A stretch of DNA of 64,000 bases. Origin: Euglena gracilis (lineage: Eukaryota; Euglenida; Euglenophyceae; Euglenales). The first letter of the stretch is position 1. Each line of letters begins with the position of its first letter. The notes below the pieces were generated by a model, which had not been told where the DNA came from, searched no databases, and saw only the letters and a list, made by a program, of their open reading frames with translations. The stretch lies in assembly GCA_039621445.1 (NCBI GenBank), contig CP154954.1, forward strand, positions 38,425,703 to 38,489,702, in the 5' to 3' direction. The translations under genes were made by a program, and so were the position numbers. This document shows, piece after piece, positions 40,876-54,298 of the stretch.

Positions 40876-41253
40876 ATGCCAGTTTCTTCAATGGTATATG
40901 CTCAGCAGCTCCTTGAAAAAACGGGCGACCGGCATCAAGCACCTGGGGAAAATCACAGCAAAAATCGCTCTGCATTAGAAATTACTGACACAATTCTATC
41001 AGAAGCTGCAGCGAACGGCCTCCATTCTGCTTCGCCAGCGAATATTTTGCCCATGCCTGACCGATCTTGAACGTTCCCCCATTTTTTTTGCAAGCGTTGC
41101 TGGGCGGGTACGTGCCACAACACCTCGAGCGATTGCAGCCACTGGGGGACAAAAAAATACGTTGAACACGCAACCAGGACAAAAATGTCGCTCACCTGTG
41201 CCGGAGGTCAATCCTTCATGGGGACCAGATTTTGCCAAAATGAATTTTTTCAA
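40876..41253. other. overlapping ORFs of unknown status
   Basis: A plus ATG frame (40876-41070, MPVSSMVYAQQLLEKTGDRH..., 64 aa) and a minus frame (41195-40953, PQWLQSLEVLWHVPAQQRLQ...) overlap and both look plausible. There are no splice or family clues. Confidence 0.2.
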
Positions 41254-41396
41254 AATAAAAAGTTTGCCAAAATTTTTTTCTCATATTTTTTTTGCCGTAA
41301 TTTTTGTCTTCCGTAATTTTTAGTCACACTGTAGTGGGGGGAGCAATATGAGAACTCTGCCATACAGACGTACATCCATATCAAGACCCCCTGCGG

Positions 41397-41530
41397 TCAG
41401 GGGCCCCCAAAGCCTGACACCCTCCTTGCATTGACCTCCACCCCCATCCCCCACCCGTATGGCGCAGCCCTCGGCGCAGGGGGTACTTCGGTTGGCTGGA
41501 GGACCGCCGGGGCAGCGGCTGCCACCAGGG
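41397..41530 (-). CDS. kinase gene exon 19 (stop codon)
   Basis: Acceptor CTCCCGTACAG. Codes LVAAAAPAVLQPTEVPPAPR and AAPYGW..., with a TGA at 41399-41397. Phase fits exon 18. Confidence 0.5.
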
Positions 41531-42508
41531 CTGTACGGGAGGGCCTGGCGGACCCCCCCCCCCCCCCAGCTGGGACCCCCCCACCCACCACAGCATAGTG
41601 CCAGCCAAAAGCTCTGACCGATAAATCGGCGCACCGGTCAACTCTGGAAGGCCTGGGGGTGGTGGGGGGGGGGGTCGGACACCCACCAGCATTCTGGGGA
41701 TTCCCGTACCGCCCTGGCTGTCGCGTCGACGCGCTGCTGCTGGAGGAGGACGAGGCGCGGGCGGCGGGGGCCGTGGTGTGGCTGTGGCTGGGCTTGGCCT
41801 TGGCGAGGGGCTGGGAGGCGGAGCGCATGCCTGCGGGGCGGGAGGAGGCAAGCAGCAGGGGGCTGGGCTGGCCCCCCGGTCGACTCGGGGGAAATACTGA
41901 AATAAACACTCCGTACAAAAATACAACATCATTTTTCGAATTTCATTCTCAAATCAAAATCTCAAAACTTGTCACATGGGCATATCATCGATCCTTTTCC
42001 ACTCTTGACCAACAAGCAAGCTCCTGGTTTTCCTTCAAAAAAAAGTGGCTTGCACCACACGCCGCAAACGATCCACACAGCCAGTCGCACCCGCAAGGTG
42101 CTAAAATGGAAACACGACTTTCCCCCTCATTCCGACCACGCTGACGTGATGGCGGTCCCCTTGGGTGTGCAGGGAGAGGAGCGGCACCGGTGGGCCGGGG
42201 GTCGTGGGAGTCAGCGACCAGGCGGAGCAGTGGCCGGCGGGGCGGCGCCGGCGCCGAGTGGGTGGTCGGCAGGGGGACCGGCGTCGTCACGGGGCGGTGG
42301 GCCGGGGCCGGCTGTGCGGGAGGCAGGCACGGCGCGGCGGAAAGCCCTGCTGGGGACTGCTGGATTGGGGGCATTTCTGGAGGGGAGGGTTTCTGCGGTC
42401 AGTTGTCAAGCAAACGCCTGAGCGGGTTTGCGTTGAGGGGCAATGCAGACGTGCACATGCGTGCAAACACAACGCCCACCCACCCACCCACCCACCCACC
42501 CACGCACG

Positions 42509-42544
<36 letters not shown>

Positions 42545-42574
42545 ACACCACACACACACCACACACACACATCA

Positions 42575-42606
<32 letters not shown>

Positions 42607-45600
42607 CACACCACACCCATCACACGCTCTCACGCTCACTGTTTGCTGGCCCCCGCTCGCTCGCTTTCTCACAGTCGCACGGCTGCGCACACCTTGTACG
42701 CGCCTTGGGCCCGCCAGTGCGAAATCGGGACGGGGGAGGCGGCGCACGGCACGGGGTGGCGGACGAGGGGCGGCGAGCCGCTGCGGCCCCCGCCCCGGCG
42801 CAGGACCGGGCCCGCCTCCGGGCGGGAGCGGCTGGCGGCCCGCGGGGAGGCCAGCAGGGGCGTCCGCCGCGGTGTGGAGGACTGCGGCGGACGCACACAG
42901 GAGGCGGGGGGGGGGGAGGGCGGCTGAGACTCGTCCAGCGCTGTGTGGGGTTCCTGCTGGCTGGACATTTGTGTCCTGCAGCACTCCCTGACAGCCTGCC
43001 CCCTCCCCCCCAAATGAACGTTCATACATCCTGAAGAAGGAACGAAAGCGTCATCGGCCTTTTCGTTGGAAAACTTCCACACACATGCCATTGAAATTTT
43101 ACAAGGATCACCCCCCCCGCATTGGGGGTTTTTCCTGCGAAAATGTGCAGGGCACCAGTATGTCCACGCCCCCCCCCCACCACACGCTTTTCAACGGAAT
43201 TTTCCTCCTTCTTTGCCAACTTCTCCATAGGCACCCAAATCCGCAAACACATAAAACACCAATTTGATTTCTGGGTTTTCAGAATCAGTGAGTAGCACCC
43301 CACCATTTGGGTTTGCCACATCGGGGGGGTGTTCAAGCTCACAATAACCCACCCTCTCCCATGGTTCAAAAAAATGCACCGTCAAATTTCTTTCACTGTA
43401 CATTGTAAGTGGCATGGTCAGATAGATAGGCTAGTGGATGTCAATCCCGACTTAGTGGGAATGGGCTTTTTGAAAGCTCGTGGAATCGAAACACGATCCA
43501 TCTATTCCAATTTAGGATTTTGATGGTTTTCCAATTTTGGAACACAATTATCAACACATATAAATAACCTTCAAAATTTTGTTCCACAAAAAAACTTTTT
43601 GTTCACAATCTGCTTTAAGAAGGTGGTTGGGAATTCCCCCTGCACTGCATTTCACAGCTGCCAACTATTTGGCGCCCCAGGGGGTGCACAAATTAGCCTA
43701 AAATTAGGCCGAACTCCTAACCCTGAACCTATTCCATCAACTGGGGGGGGGGCAAGTAGTAGGCAGCTGCCATATTGCATATATTACATATACCATATGT
43801 AATATATGCAATATGTATATGTATGTAAACATATATATGTACATATGTGTATATGTGGCAAGACTAACCCACTGAGCCCCCCCGGGGGAGGGCCCAGTGG
43901 TTTAACGTGGGGGTGGGGGTCCAGCTTCTTTCTTTCACCAACTCCAAATTTTGGTTTTCGCGCCGCGATTTGTATGTATTCCAGTTGATTTTGGGGTAGG
44001 GTTCGGGTTAAAATAAGGAATAGGGTTAGGGTTACGATTTAGGAAAGAAGTTAGGCCGAAATCGGGTCGAAATTGGTGTGAAAAATTGTCCCTCAAATTC
44101 GGCCCGAATTCGGCCGAAATCCGGCCTGATGGCCTGATTTACCCTAACCCTAACCCTCACCCTGAACCCCAACTTCACTCCCTCACCCGAACCCTAAGCC
44201 TATTCCTAAAAATAACCTCATATTTACTCCGCCGGCGAGAAAAAGTTTCTGGGTGTGGGGTTGGTTTCCCCAGAAAATCCAAGGGGGGGGGCCAGTAGTT
44301 TCACCTGGGCGGCCAAGTCCCCGCTAGGTACAACTACTGGGACCCCCCCGGGGGGGGGGCGGTGAGTTAATCTTGCCATAGAATTATATATATGTTGATG
44401 TACACATTTTTATGTATATATACATATACATATGTTGTATATGTATATGTGAAATGTATATATACAAAATGTAGTATGCATGATGTAATATATATGTATA
44501 TGTATATGTGTATGTTATGTATATTATATGTCTATGTATATGTATATGTATTGTATATGTAATATGTATATGTCTCTGTTATTCTATGTATATGTATTTA
44601 TATGTTCTCTTGATGGCTGTCTCTGTATATGCTCCGGGTTGTTCCTGTTGCGTATATGAGAAGTACTGTACATGTATATGTAAGTATATGTATATGTATA
44701 TGTATACTGTATATGTAATGTACCTTGTGTCTATGTCTCTGTATCTGGTCTAAATGTCTAGGTGTATGTATAATGTATCATTGTTATCCTACATGTTAAT
44801 CTATGTATTGCATTGTATCATTAATATGTCTCTGTCTCTGTAGAGTACTGTCTATGTCTCTGTACTAGTCTCTGTAGATGTCTATGTTAGGGTCTCTGTC
44901 CTTGTCCGCATGTCTGGTCTGGGCTTGTCTCTGTCTCTGTCTCTGTATCTGTCACTGCTGAGAAGAATCTTTTTTTTTTCTCTTCCAATCTATCTCTTTC
45001 TGTGATCCATGGCCATTATCTGTCTCTTCACTTTTTCTTTTTGTCCGTTGGGCGCTTCTCCACCGGTGTTTGTGGGCTTTCTTGGCCATTTGCGCCGCAC
45101 GAATGCCCCCCCTGGGTCACTCACCCTCCAGCAGAAACCCCCTTCAAAAAACACCCACCACCACTCCTGCCCACCCCCCCCGGACGCAAACACCGGCTGT
45201 CCCTCAATGGATTGGCTCGAGCAGTGTTCAAACTGGGCCCCCCCCCCCCCCCATGTGCATGGGCCCCCTTTAAGGACCTTCCCCCCCATGTGCACTTAAT
45301 TAAAGCACTCTACATAATGATTCTTTTCCCCATTTTTTTATTCGCAAATACTAGCATGATAGTTCACATCTTTCTCCCCTGTTTATATGCTATTCGTAAA
45401 AATCATCATTCTTTCCCCATCCCATTGTATTGTGACATGACATTTTTCCAACTTTGGGGGGTGCGCTTTTTTCCTGGTGGGGCGACATATTCGGCATCCT
45501 TGGGGGGGGGCACTATTAGGGCACAAAATGGGCATTGCGAATTATTAAGAGCTTGAACCCTTCCAAAAGCCCAACACCCATCCACACAGATCCGCACGTC

Positions 45601-48600
45601 CACGAACGTCGTGAGAAAAAAAAGAGACAACATTCTTTTTCTTTCCACATAGAAACATTATTCTTGGAGTTTCCAAAACATCACAATTCTAACTCTTCAA
45701 AATTTTTGAATTTGAAACAAATTTTGAAGAAGACCTGTCACAAATTAAAGGGGGGAACACAAATGGACCAAATAAATAAAAATCACCCCCAAAAACCCCC
45801 ATACCCAACCGAGCCAAAATAAAATCGAAATACCCCAAACCCAACGGAACCCCCACCACCAGACCCAACACCCCCCCCCAAAACACACACCACCCCCCCC
45901 CACCCCCCACCCCACCCCCCCCCACCCCCAGCAAAACCATCAAACCACAACCAGCAACACCGCAGAGTATTTTGGACGACCGCTTCAACTCCATTTTCGT
46001 GAAAAACAATGACAACCACAATCTCAACCACCCCAACCCAGAAACAACCCACAAAAAAAAAAAAAAAACGAACGAAAACTGCCCAAAAAAAAACAAACAA
46101 AAAAAACACAGTTGCACCCCGAAAAAACAAAACAAACCACCACCAACCCCACGTACAAAGCAAAGCACAACAACCCCCCCCCCCCCCCAACATCCCCCCC
46201 CCCCCCCCAGAAACACCCACACCCACCGGTCATAAACAATACCAGCAAATACCACCCCCCCACTGCCAAAAACAAATCCCAGCAAACACCCCACCTAAAC
46301 CAAAAAACACTCCAAAACAAAATAACCAGCCAACCAAAATAAGAAGTTGTCAACTTTACGGGACAGAAAGTGCGGTTGCAACCATACTCCAGACGAAATA
46401 AAACGGAGAGGGAATCCCCAACTGCGTCTGCACCAATCCCTGCCGCTTCCTGCGGTGGACCGGCTGTCACGAGCCGGGGGACACCTGGCTGCCGGCCTCA
46501 ATGGATTGGCTCGAGTTGGAGAGCACAGTGTTCATCCGCTGGGCGGGGGACCCCAGGCTTGACGAGGGCGACACCGGCCTGGGGGTTGGGTGGGGCAGAT
46601 GGGCCATGCGTAGCCCCCGCCCCCCAATAAGTGCACGGGGGCGCGCATTTTAAGGACGTAGTTTCGGACCCCAAGGGGTGCGCACTTATTAGGGCAGTGT
46701 GCACTTTTTAGGACAAAGCCGAAAATACTTACGTTTCCACCACTCTTTTTCAATTTTCCCCTGTTTTGCTACTTCAAGCTATGAGTCAAGTGATCATGTG
46801 TCAAATTTGGGCTTGGACGATAGAAATGTTTCGTCTGAGAAGGACAATTCTGAGAGTTGTGTGTGTTTTCCAACCTGAGGTGTGACAGTGATTTTTCCTT
46901 TGGGGGGGTGCGCATTTTTTTAGGGTTTGCATAGACAATGTTAGGCCAAAAAAATGACACTTTCAAAATATCTCCAAACTGGTTGGCAATCACAGCACTG
47001 GGACCTAAAATGAAGCCCAAGGGACCGGACCCTCTATCACCCCATATAGGCCCCCAGAGCGCCTGGAACTTGATACATCCCAATTTATATTGTTCTGGCC
47101 TGTTTCGACTTATGCGTTTTGGAGCTATTTTGGGTAAAATCAAAAATATCGAAATACCTCCAAAACGGCTGCCAACCAACGGAAACCGCCAGGGACCTAA
47201 CATTAAATACTAGAAACCTTCTGTTTTCAATTACCCATTTTGTCAACCAACATGGCATATGATCAGAATGAAAGCATCTAACGACCCTCCCCACTGGAAC
47301 CCCTTGTCGACCCGCGGGTCATCATCCCTTTCTTCCCCAATGCTACGCCCAGCAACGACCGCAAACAAGATGATCCACGGACAGTAATTTGAGGTGGGGG
47401 ATGGCGGAGACATCGTTTTGTGGTCCATATATTTTGGACTGTCGGCCCAACAGCATGGGGGGTTGTTCCAAGCGGAATAGAGAACTCCAATTGAACATCA
47501 TTTTCATGAAAAGTTTAAAACAAAAAGGAAAATTTATCGCATTTGTAGGGGATTGGCCGAATCTCATTCCCATGGGAGTGTCACCATCATGACAGGGAAA
47601 AATTGGATCCGAAACGTGGAATTTTTCGAAGTCAAAAACACAGAAAACCCCGAAGACTGCTGGGAAAAAAATAGTCACACAAAAAGCCTGGAAAAGCCAA
47701 AATTTACAAAATAAATGCAAAAAAAACACAAAAAGAGTTCATTGTCGCCCCCTGCACCAACCAAGGCAAGGCATACATCGGGGGGTGTGCGTCCCCGCGG
47801 CTGCTGATGGTGGTGCTGGTGCTGGTGCTGGCAGGAAAGCCTGGCAGGGGAGTCAACAAACCCACACGGATGGAGGAATTTGCAGTGGGTCCCCAGCAGC
47901 TGCCTCGAACAACACCCGTGGCCACCAGCCTTCCACCGGACAGTTATCGAGGCACCAACAGCCCCCCCAGGTAAGTCAATGAAGACGAGTGTTTGGTCGG
48001 TCTGGGGGTGTGGGGCGCCCCCCCCCAACTACGCCAGACCCCCCCGGACGCTGCTAATGCCGTTCTCCCCGGAGGACAGGTCCGCGGGCGGCGGTGGCGG
48101 CGGACGGGGGGCGGGGGAGGCGGGCGGCGGGGTGGCCGGGGCCGGGCCCGCCTTGGGCACCGGGCTGCGCACCGTGCGGAGGCCGGTGCTGCCGGACCGC
48201 TGGAGGGGCGCCGGCGAGGCGGGGGCGGAGGCACTGTGGATGCCCTGGCTGGCGGAGCGCGGCTTGGCGCTCTTGGCTGCGGAGATGGTCGCACAGGCTC
48301 CTGCGGAGCCCTCAACCCCCAGCTGACCTCCATCCACCCACACCCACCCACCAACAGAAAGAACATGAATGTGCGTAGACACACCCACCCACCCACCCAC
48401 CCACACTCATGCACACGCACGCACGCACACACACACACACACATACACACACATGAACCCACAGCATGTAAACCACCCCACTTTCTGGTTTGCTTGGTCG
48501 GCCAAAGGGGATTTTGTAGTCAAGGAAGGTTGGGGGAAACCGCCCCCAAAAGGATCCCAAAGACCCCACACTGTGACTTTTGAAGAAGAAAAAAACATCG

Positions 48601-49811
48601 AAAATGATACTTTTCATGTCGCTCTTCCTCATGAGCCTTTTTTTCTCTGGTGGGTCAACACGTTGTCCTTTGATTGGTCGGCCCTCGGGGGGGGGGGGAG
48701 TGGGCCAACAGGTGGAGGCTTTGTACGGCACGTTCACATCGACACACACAACACATGCGTGTGCACGTGTGGGAAACGGGCGCGTCGCAACCCGACACGC
48801 ACCTGGCGGGTCCAGCTTGATCCGGGCCGCGACGGACGCGGACTTGGCGGAGGGGGGCGTCGCGGGGTCGGAGCGGGCGGAGGTCGGGGGCCCGAGCAGC
48901 GGGTGCCCCTGCGGCAGGCCGGTGGGCGGCAGCGAGTAGCCGAGGTGGACCATGTCAACGTGGTGCGGGGAGCACAGCGAGTGCGGTGCCTGCCGGCCCG
49001 GGTGGGGGCGGGGGCAGGGCCGGGGCCGCCCTCCCTCGGCCCACATTGGCGGGGCCGTTCCTAGATTTGTTTATGGGCGAAAAGTGACAGCCGTGCTGAG
49101 CCCATTCCTGTCATATGCGGAATGATGAGAGTTGTGTCCAAAGACGGGATGACAGCCTGCGTGCTGTCATCCACCCGTGCAGTCAGACAAATATTGGAGT
49201 TCCTGCAGCCAAGACGGCCCGAGAGGCACTCAGGAGGAGTCCAGAGCGGCAATTGTCCGGCCTTGGGCCCTGGGCTGGGGCTGGGGGGAGAGCTGAAGGA
49301 GAGGGAGGTGCCCACGGCGAGGGGAGGGACGAGGCCCGGCGGGGCGGTCTCCCCCAGCATCTCCTGCCAGAACAGCGCCCGCAGCCGGCTGGCGGATGGG
49401 GTCGGGGCGGTGGCCGGGTGCGTGTGTGTGTTGTTTGTGTGTGCATGCGTGTGTTGTTTGTGTGTGTGTGTGTATGTGTGTGTGTGTGTGTATGCGTGTG
49501 TGCACACACATGCGTGCGTATGTATGTATGTGCATGCGTGCGTGCGTGCGTGCGTGGCAAACCCGTGAGGTGTGGTCATTAGGGAGGTGTGGCTGCCTCT
49601 TGAGCCTGCCCCCAACACCCAACGTCACTTTGGCCCATACCGCCCCGAACAGGTTTGCCCGATCGGAGGGCCACTGGAACTTCCGGTTGGCAGTGAACTC
49701 GTTGGCAGGGTTCTGCACAGGAGAGGAAGCGGTTTAATACCCGGGGCAACCCCAACCCTGCGCGGCATGACAAATTGCATATGTGTCATTGGAGGTGTGG
49801 ACAGAACTTGG

Positions 49812-49903
<92 letters not shown>

Positions 49904-50221
49904 GCAAACAAAACCCAGACGCCGCGGGAGATGAAATACTCAGTCAGCCTACAGTCCCGAACCATGTATCCCCCCCTAAATGTTTTTCGGCATTTTGGGA
50001 GGGAGCTTGACCTTTTCACCACACTATTCCCATTCTTGGACAAACAGAAGGGGTATATGTTCATGACTAAATTGCACAAAGCCTGTCTTCAAATGAGAAA
50101 TACACTGCGACTTCATCAGATAAAAGCTGCCTCTCCTTTATTAACGGCTGAATTTGTGGATTTTGGGGCTTTTTCTTTTGGTTGGGAAGAGGGGGAACTT
50201 TTGACCGGTTTGCCAAAGTTT

Positions 50222-50258
<37 letters not shown>

Positions 50259-53200
50259 AGCAAACAAAAAAAAAAAAAAACACAAGAAAAAAAAAAAACA
50301 AAAACAAAAGAGAAAAAAAAAAAAAAAAAAGACAGCCACACCCCAAAACCCCCAACAAAAACACAAAAACAACCAACAAAACAACAAACACTGACACAAA
50401 CCCCCCCAACCACAAACACAAAACGCACGAAGAAAAATGGCTTTCGGGGGGATATCCGCCTGAGGATTGTCAGAGCATCAGGGGCTTCAATGTGTATGTA
50501 ACCATGCGTAAGACCAGTTCTTTGTTTGGACTGCCCAGGGCTATTGAAACCTCTTGATGCCTCTTGCACCGTGGAACCTCCAATCACTGTGCATCCACTT
50601 ATTGTGGCTGCCGTAATGCTTTCACACCACCCCAAATATCCGCCAAGTTTGCACCTCCGTTTAATGGTTGGGGCGCTTGCTCTCTCGAACGGGGGTGAAT
50701 GGATTGGTGAATGAACTGGTTACAAGCATTGCCAAAGAGGGATTTGATTTGATATAATATGCATCCTCAACTGCCACAAAAACCGAGCTGTGCCAATTGT
50801 GCATGCGCACTGCAAAAAAAAACATACACACAAAAAATTATGAACAGGTGTTCACAGCATGGAACCACCAGAACCCCAAAGCCCCAAAAAACAACATCAA
50901 CACCACCCGGGCAACTGCCACACCTGCACCTTCTTCAGCCACGGGTTGCGCATCACCTCCGCCGCCGTGGGCCGCTTCGCCGGGTCCAGCGTGAGCAGCC
51001 GGGCGGCCAGCGTGACCCCCGCGGTGGCCATCTTGCCCTGCAGCTTCGCCTGCAGTGTGGTCCGCAGCGGCGGACGGCGGCAGTGCCCCCCCTTGGCTCT
51101 GGAGACCCAATCCTGCCCCCTCCCTCCGACCCGGTCCACCGCAGCCACCGCCACAGGGGGGAGGGGGGCGGTGGGCGGGCCCTGGGAAGTTGCGGCGCAG
51201 GAATTGTTGGGACTCGCTGGTCAGCCAGTCCAGCTCCGGGAACGGGGGCGGCGGCAGGGCGGCGGGCTAGGGGGAGGGGTCCGGGTTCTTTGGAGGACTG
51301 CGGGTGGCCCGGAACGTGCGTAACCCCTGGGCGGGGGAGGTTTGATTTTGGCGATTCGACCTGCTTTACGCCCGCCCGCAGCCCCTCACCCCGGCCCCAC
51401 TCCTGTCCATTCCTGACACCCGCATACAAATCTACACAAAAGAAGCGTCGGAGTTGGAAGGGTCCTTTGGGGCCGGCTCAGTGCAAGGGCAGACGCCCAG
51501 CGGTGGCCGAACCCCGGGCAGTCCGGCCACCCCTCAGGGGGGGGGGGCTTTCTCACTGAACTTGGGGCGTTCTCTCTGGGCGGGACCGCGAAACGATGGC
51601 GGGAGAGGGGGACCGCCGGCCCGGCCCTGGGGAGGGGGATGGTGCTCAGCACCCGCAGCAGGGTGTGCTTCGGCTTCTTGCCGGGGAAGAGCTGCTTGGC
51701 CGTCACCATCTGGAAATGGGAATGGGCAACAGGGCAGGGGAGGGGGAACCGGTCGGGACAAGGCGGCCGCTGTCCACTGCAACACAAGATACGGGTCCTA
51801 AAAAAATCTTCAAAAAACGCCTTGAAAGCTTGGCCAAAACGCTTAAAAATTTTGGGTGGAGGGACAATGTCCCAGCGATTGCAGAGATCAATCTCCCCCA
51901 GAGTTGGCTTGTTTTGCTGATAAATTTGCAATTTATTCTTTGCTCGAAACTTGAACGTTTTTCCAGAACGACTGTTTAAAGGTTTTGAAAAGTTTTAAAA
52001 GTTAACTCAAAACAATGTGTTGGTGTTTTTTGGTGGTTGGTTTTTTTGATTTTCAACAGACCGACGTTGGTTCAAGACTCTTTGATTGCCTTTGGAAAAT
52101 AGACACTTAAATTATTTTTTGAAAAAATGCCTGAAACCCCCTCAAAACAACTTTATAAAAACGTCCTAAACACCTGATTTATTGATTGATTTTTTTGCCT
52201 TAAAAAATAATGCCTTTATGGGAGAGCGTCGGCGCCTTTTGCCGGGAGGAGGCGGCGGCGGGGGGGGGGGGAGGGGGAGGCCCCGGCCCGGTGGCGGTGG
52301 GCCACACCTCGTACAGGATCCCACCGAGGGACCACATGTCCACCGCGCTGTTGTACGGCGCCTTGGTCTGCAGCAGCAGCTCCGGGGGCCGGTACGCCGC
52401 GCTGACCACGTCCCGGGTCATGTCCCGCCGCTGCATCTGTGGCAACCCGTGGGAGGGGGGGGGAGGGCAGTGGCCACAGGGTCAACGGAGCGGGAAATCG
52501 GGGGGAAATACCTGGGCCAAAATCAGTTGTGCACAGGACTTAGGCTTAATACGGGTTCCACTCGGAGGTGAAAAGGGTTCCCCCCTTTGGCCACCGGGGA
52601 CATAAATCCCGACAACAGCACCAAAACACCAAGCGTCTGGACCTGCAGTAGACCATACCATTGCTGACCGGCCCCCTGGGGGGGGGGTCACTTTCCACTG
52701 TCAAAAAAAACCAGTCGCTCACTTTTCAAAAACCAGCCACACACTTCCTCCCCCCTTGGGGGTCGGCAACTTGGCCAAAAATGGCCAAAAAGGATTTTGG
52801 GTCAAAACCCCCCAAAAATTTCTGTGCCTTCCACGCCGGTTGGCCACTTTCGGCCAAACCTGGCCGAGCCCACCCCGAGGGGGGGTCTGGAGCCAAACTA
52901 GTCAGTCACCTGGAGGGTAAGGTCGGATACACATTAAACAATGGTATGGTCTGGACGTGCGTTCCGTGGTTTATAAGGCCATTTGGAAGAATATTGTCTT
53001 AGGTTTATGACGTAATGTGGTACTCAATGTGGTTGATAGATGAAACAGAAACCTTGCATGACTTCGTGGTCTGAGTGTGGGACTCGCTTGGGGAACACAT
53101 GCAAACCTGTCTTCCAAAATGCTCGTTTTTTTGTCCAATGACCACTGGATAGTAGTTTAAACGGTCAAAACCATCTCCAACGGGCGGGGTCATTGGACAA

Positions 53201-54256
53201 GCGGCAGCACTCGGCGACATTTCAGGTGGAAAATGTGAAGACAAAATGCATATGACAAGTTGGGAATGATGAGGAGCAAGGGTGCCTTTGAAGAACACAA
53301 TGACACAATTTTGCACACATCTCAGCTTTGAAATTACTTCATGTAAAGCACAAATGAGTCTGTGACTGACAGTGAAAAACTTGTGAACAAAGGAGCGGGG
53401 ACAAATGGTATGGGGCATCCCTGGTCATCGGGTGAACACCATTGTTGGCAAGTAGTACGTTGTCAGGAGGATGGGCACATTTCAAAATCATCAACAACGA
53501 GCATAGAGGGTCAGAGACAGGGTATTAAACGAGGGGAGGTGATCCCGGATCCCCCTCCCCCTGGGGTGGGGGTTGACTCCTCAATCCTTGGAGGAAAATA
53601 CGGTGCGAAATGCCATAAATTTCTGCGGGGGGTTTCAATGAACAAATGCCCAAAAACTGTGCTTTCAGGTGATTTTCAGGTGATTTCTGATGAATCGACA
53701 AAAACACAACAAAAAAACCTTTGACTCAAAAGCCCCAGGAAAGAAACCTTTTGGTTTCCAGGGGGTCCTTGGACCCCCTCTGGGGGGGTCTTGGGGGGGG
53801 GAGGTCCCCTCCCCCTTTGGAGGGGGGTCCCACAATCCCCAATACCCTGGTCAAAGATCAGTTGCCACACTCATCGGTCAAATTTATCGCAACGTGCCAC
53901 TCTCGTGCCAACATTTGCCATAAACCACCCCTCCGCCCCAAAATAAGACCCCGGTCAACTTTTTGAGTCCATTGCTGAAAATCGTATGTTTGGGGGTCTA
54001 CTTTTGGATCTTTGCTGAAGAATTTGACCCAAAAAAAGCATTCCCGCGGGAGGGTTCAAAATAGGTCAAAAAGGGGTATTTATTGGCAATGAACAAAAAT
54101 TTTATAAATGCTTATATTATCGCATGCAAAATGCAAAAAAAAAAAAAAAAAAACAAAACAAAAAAAAAAAAAAAAAAACACAGCACACAAAAACAAACAA
54201 AAAAAAAACAAGAAATGAAAAAAAAGGAAAAAAAAAAAAAAAAGGGGGGAAAAAAA

Positions 54257-54298
<42 letters not shown>

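Noticed and set aside
49775-50557. 260-aa frame with poly-Val
   Set aside because: Encoded by (TTG)n and poly-A, in a kinase intron on the opposite strand.
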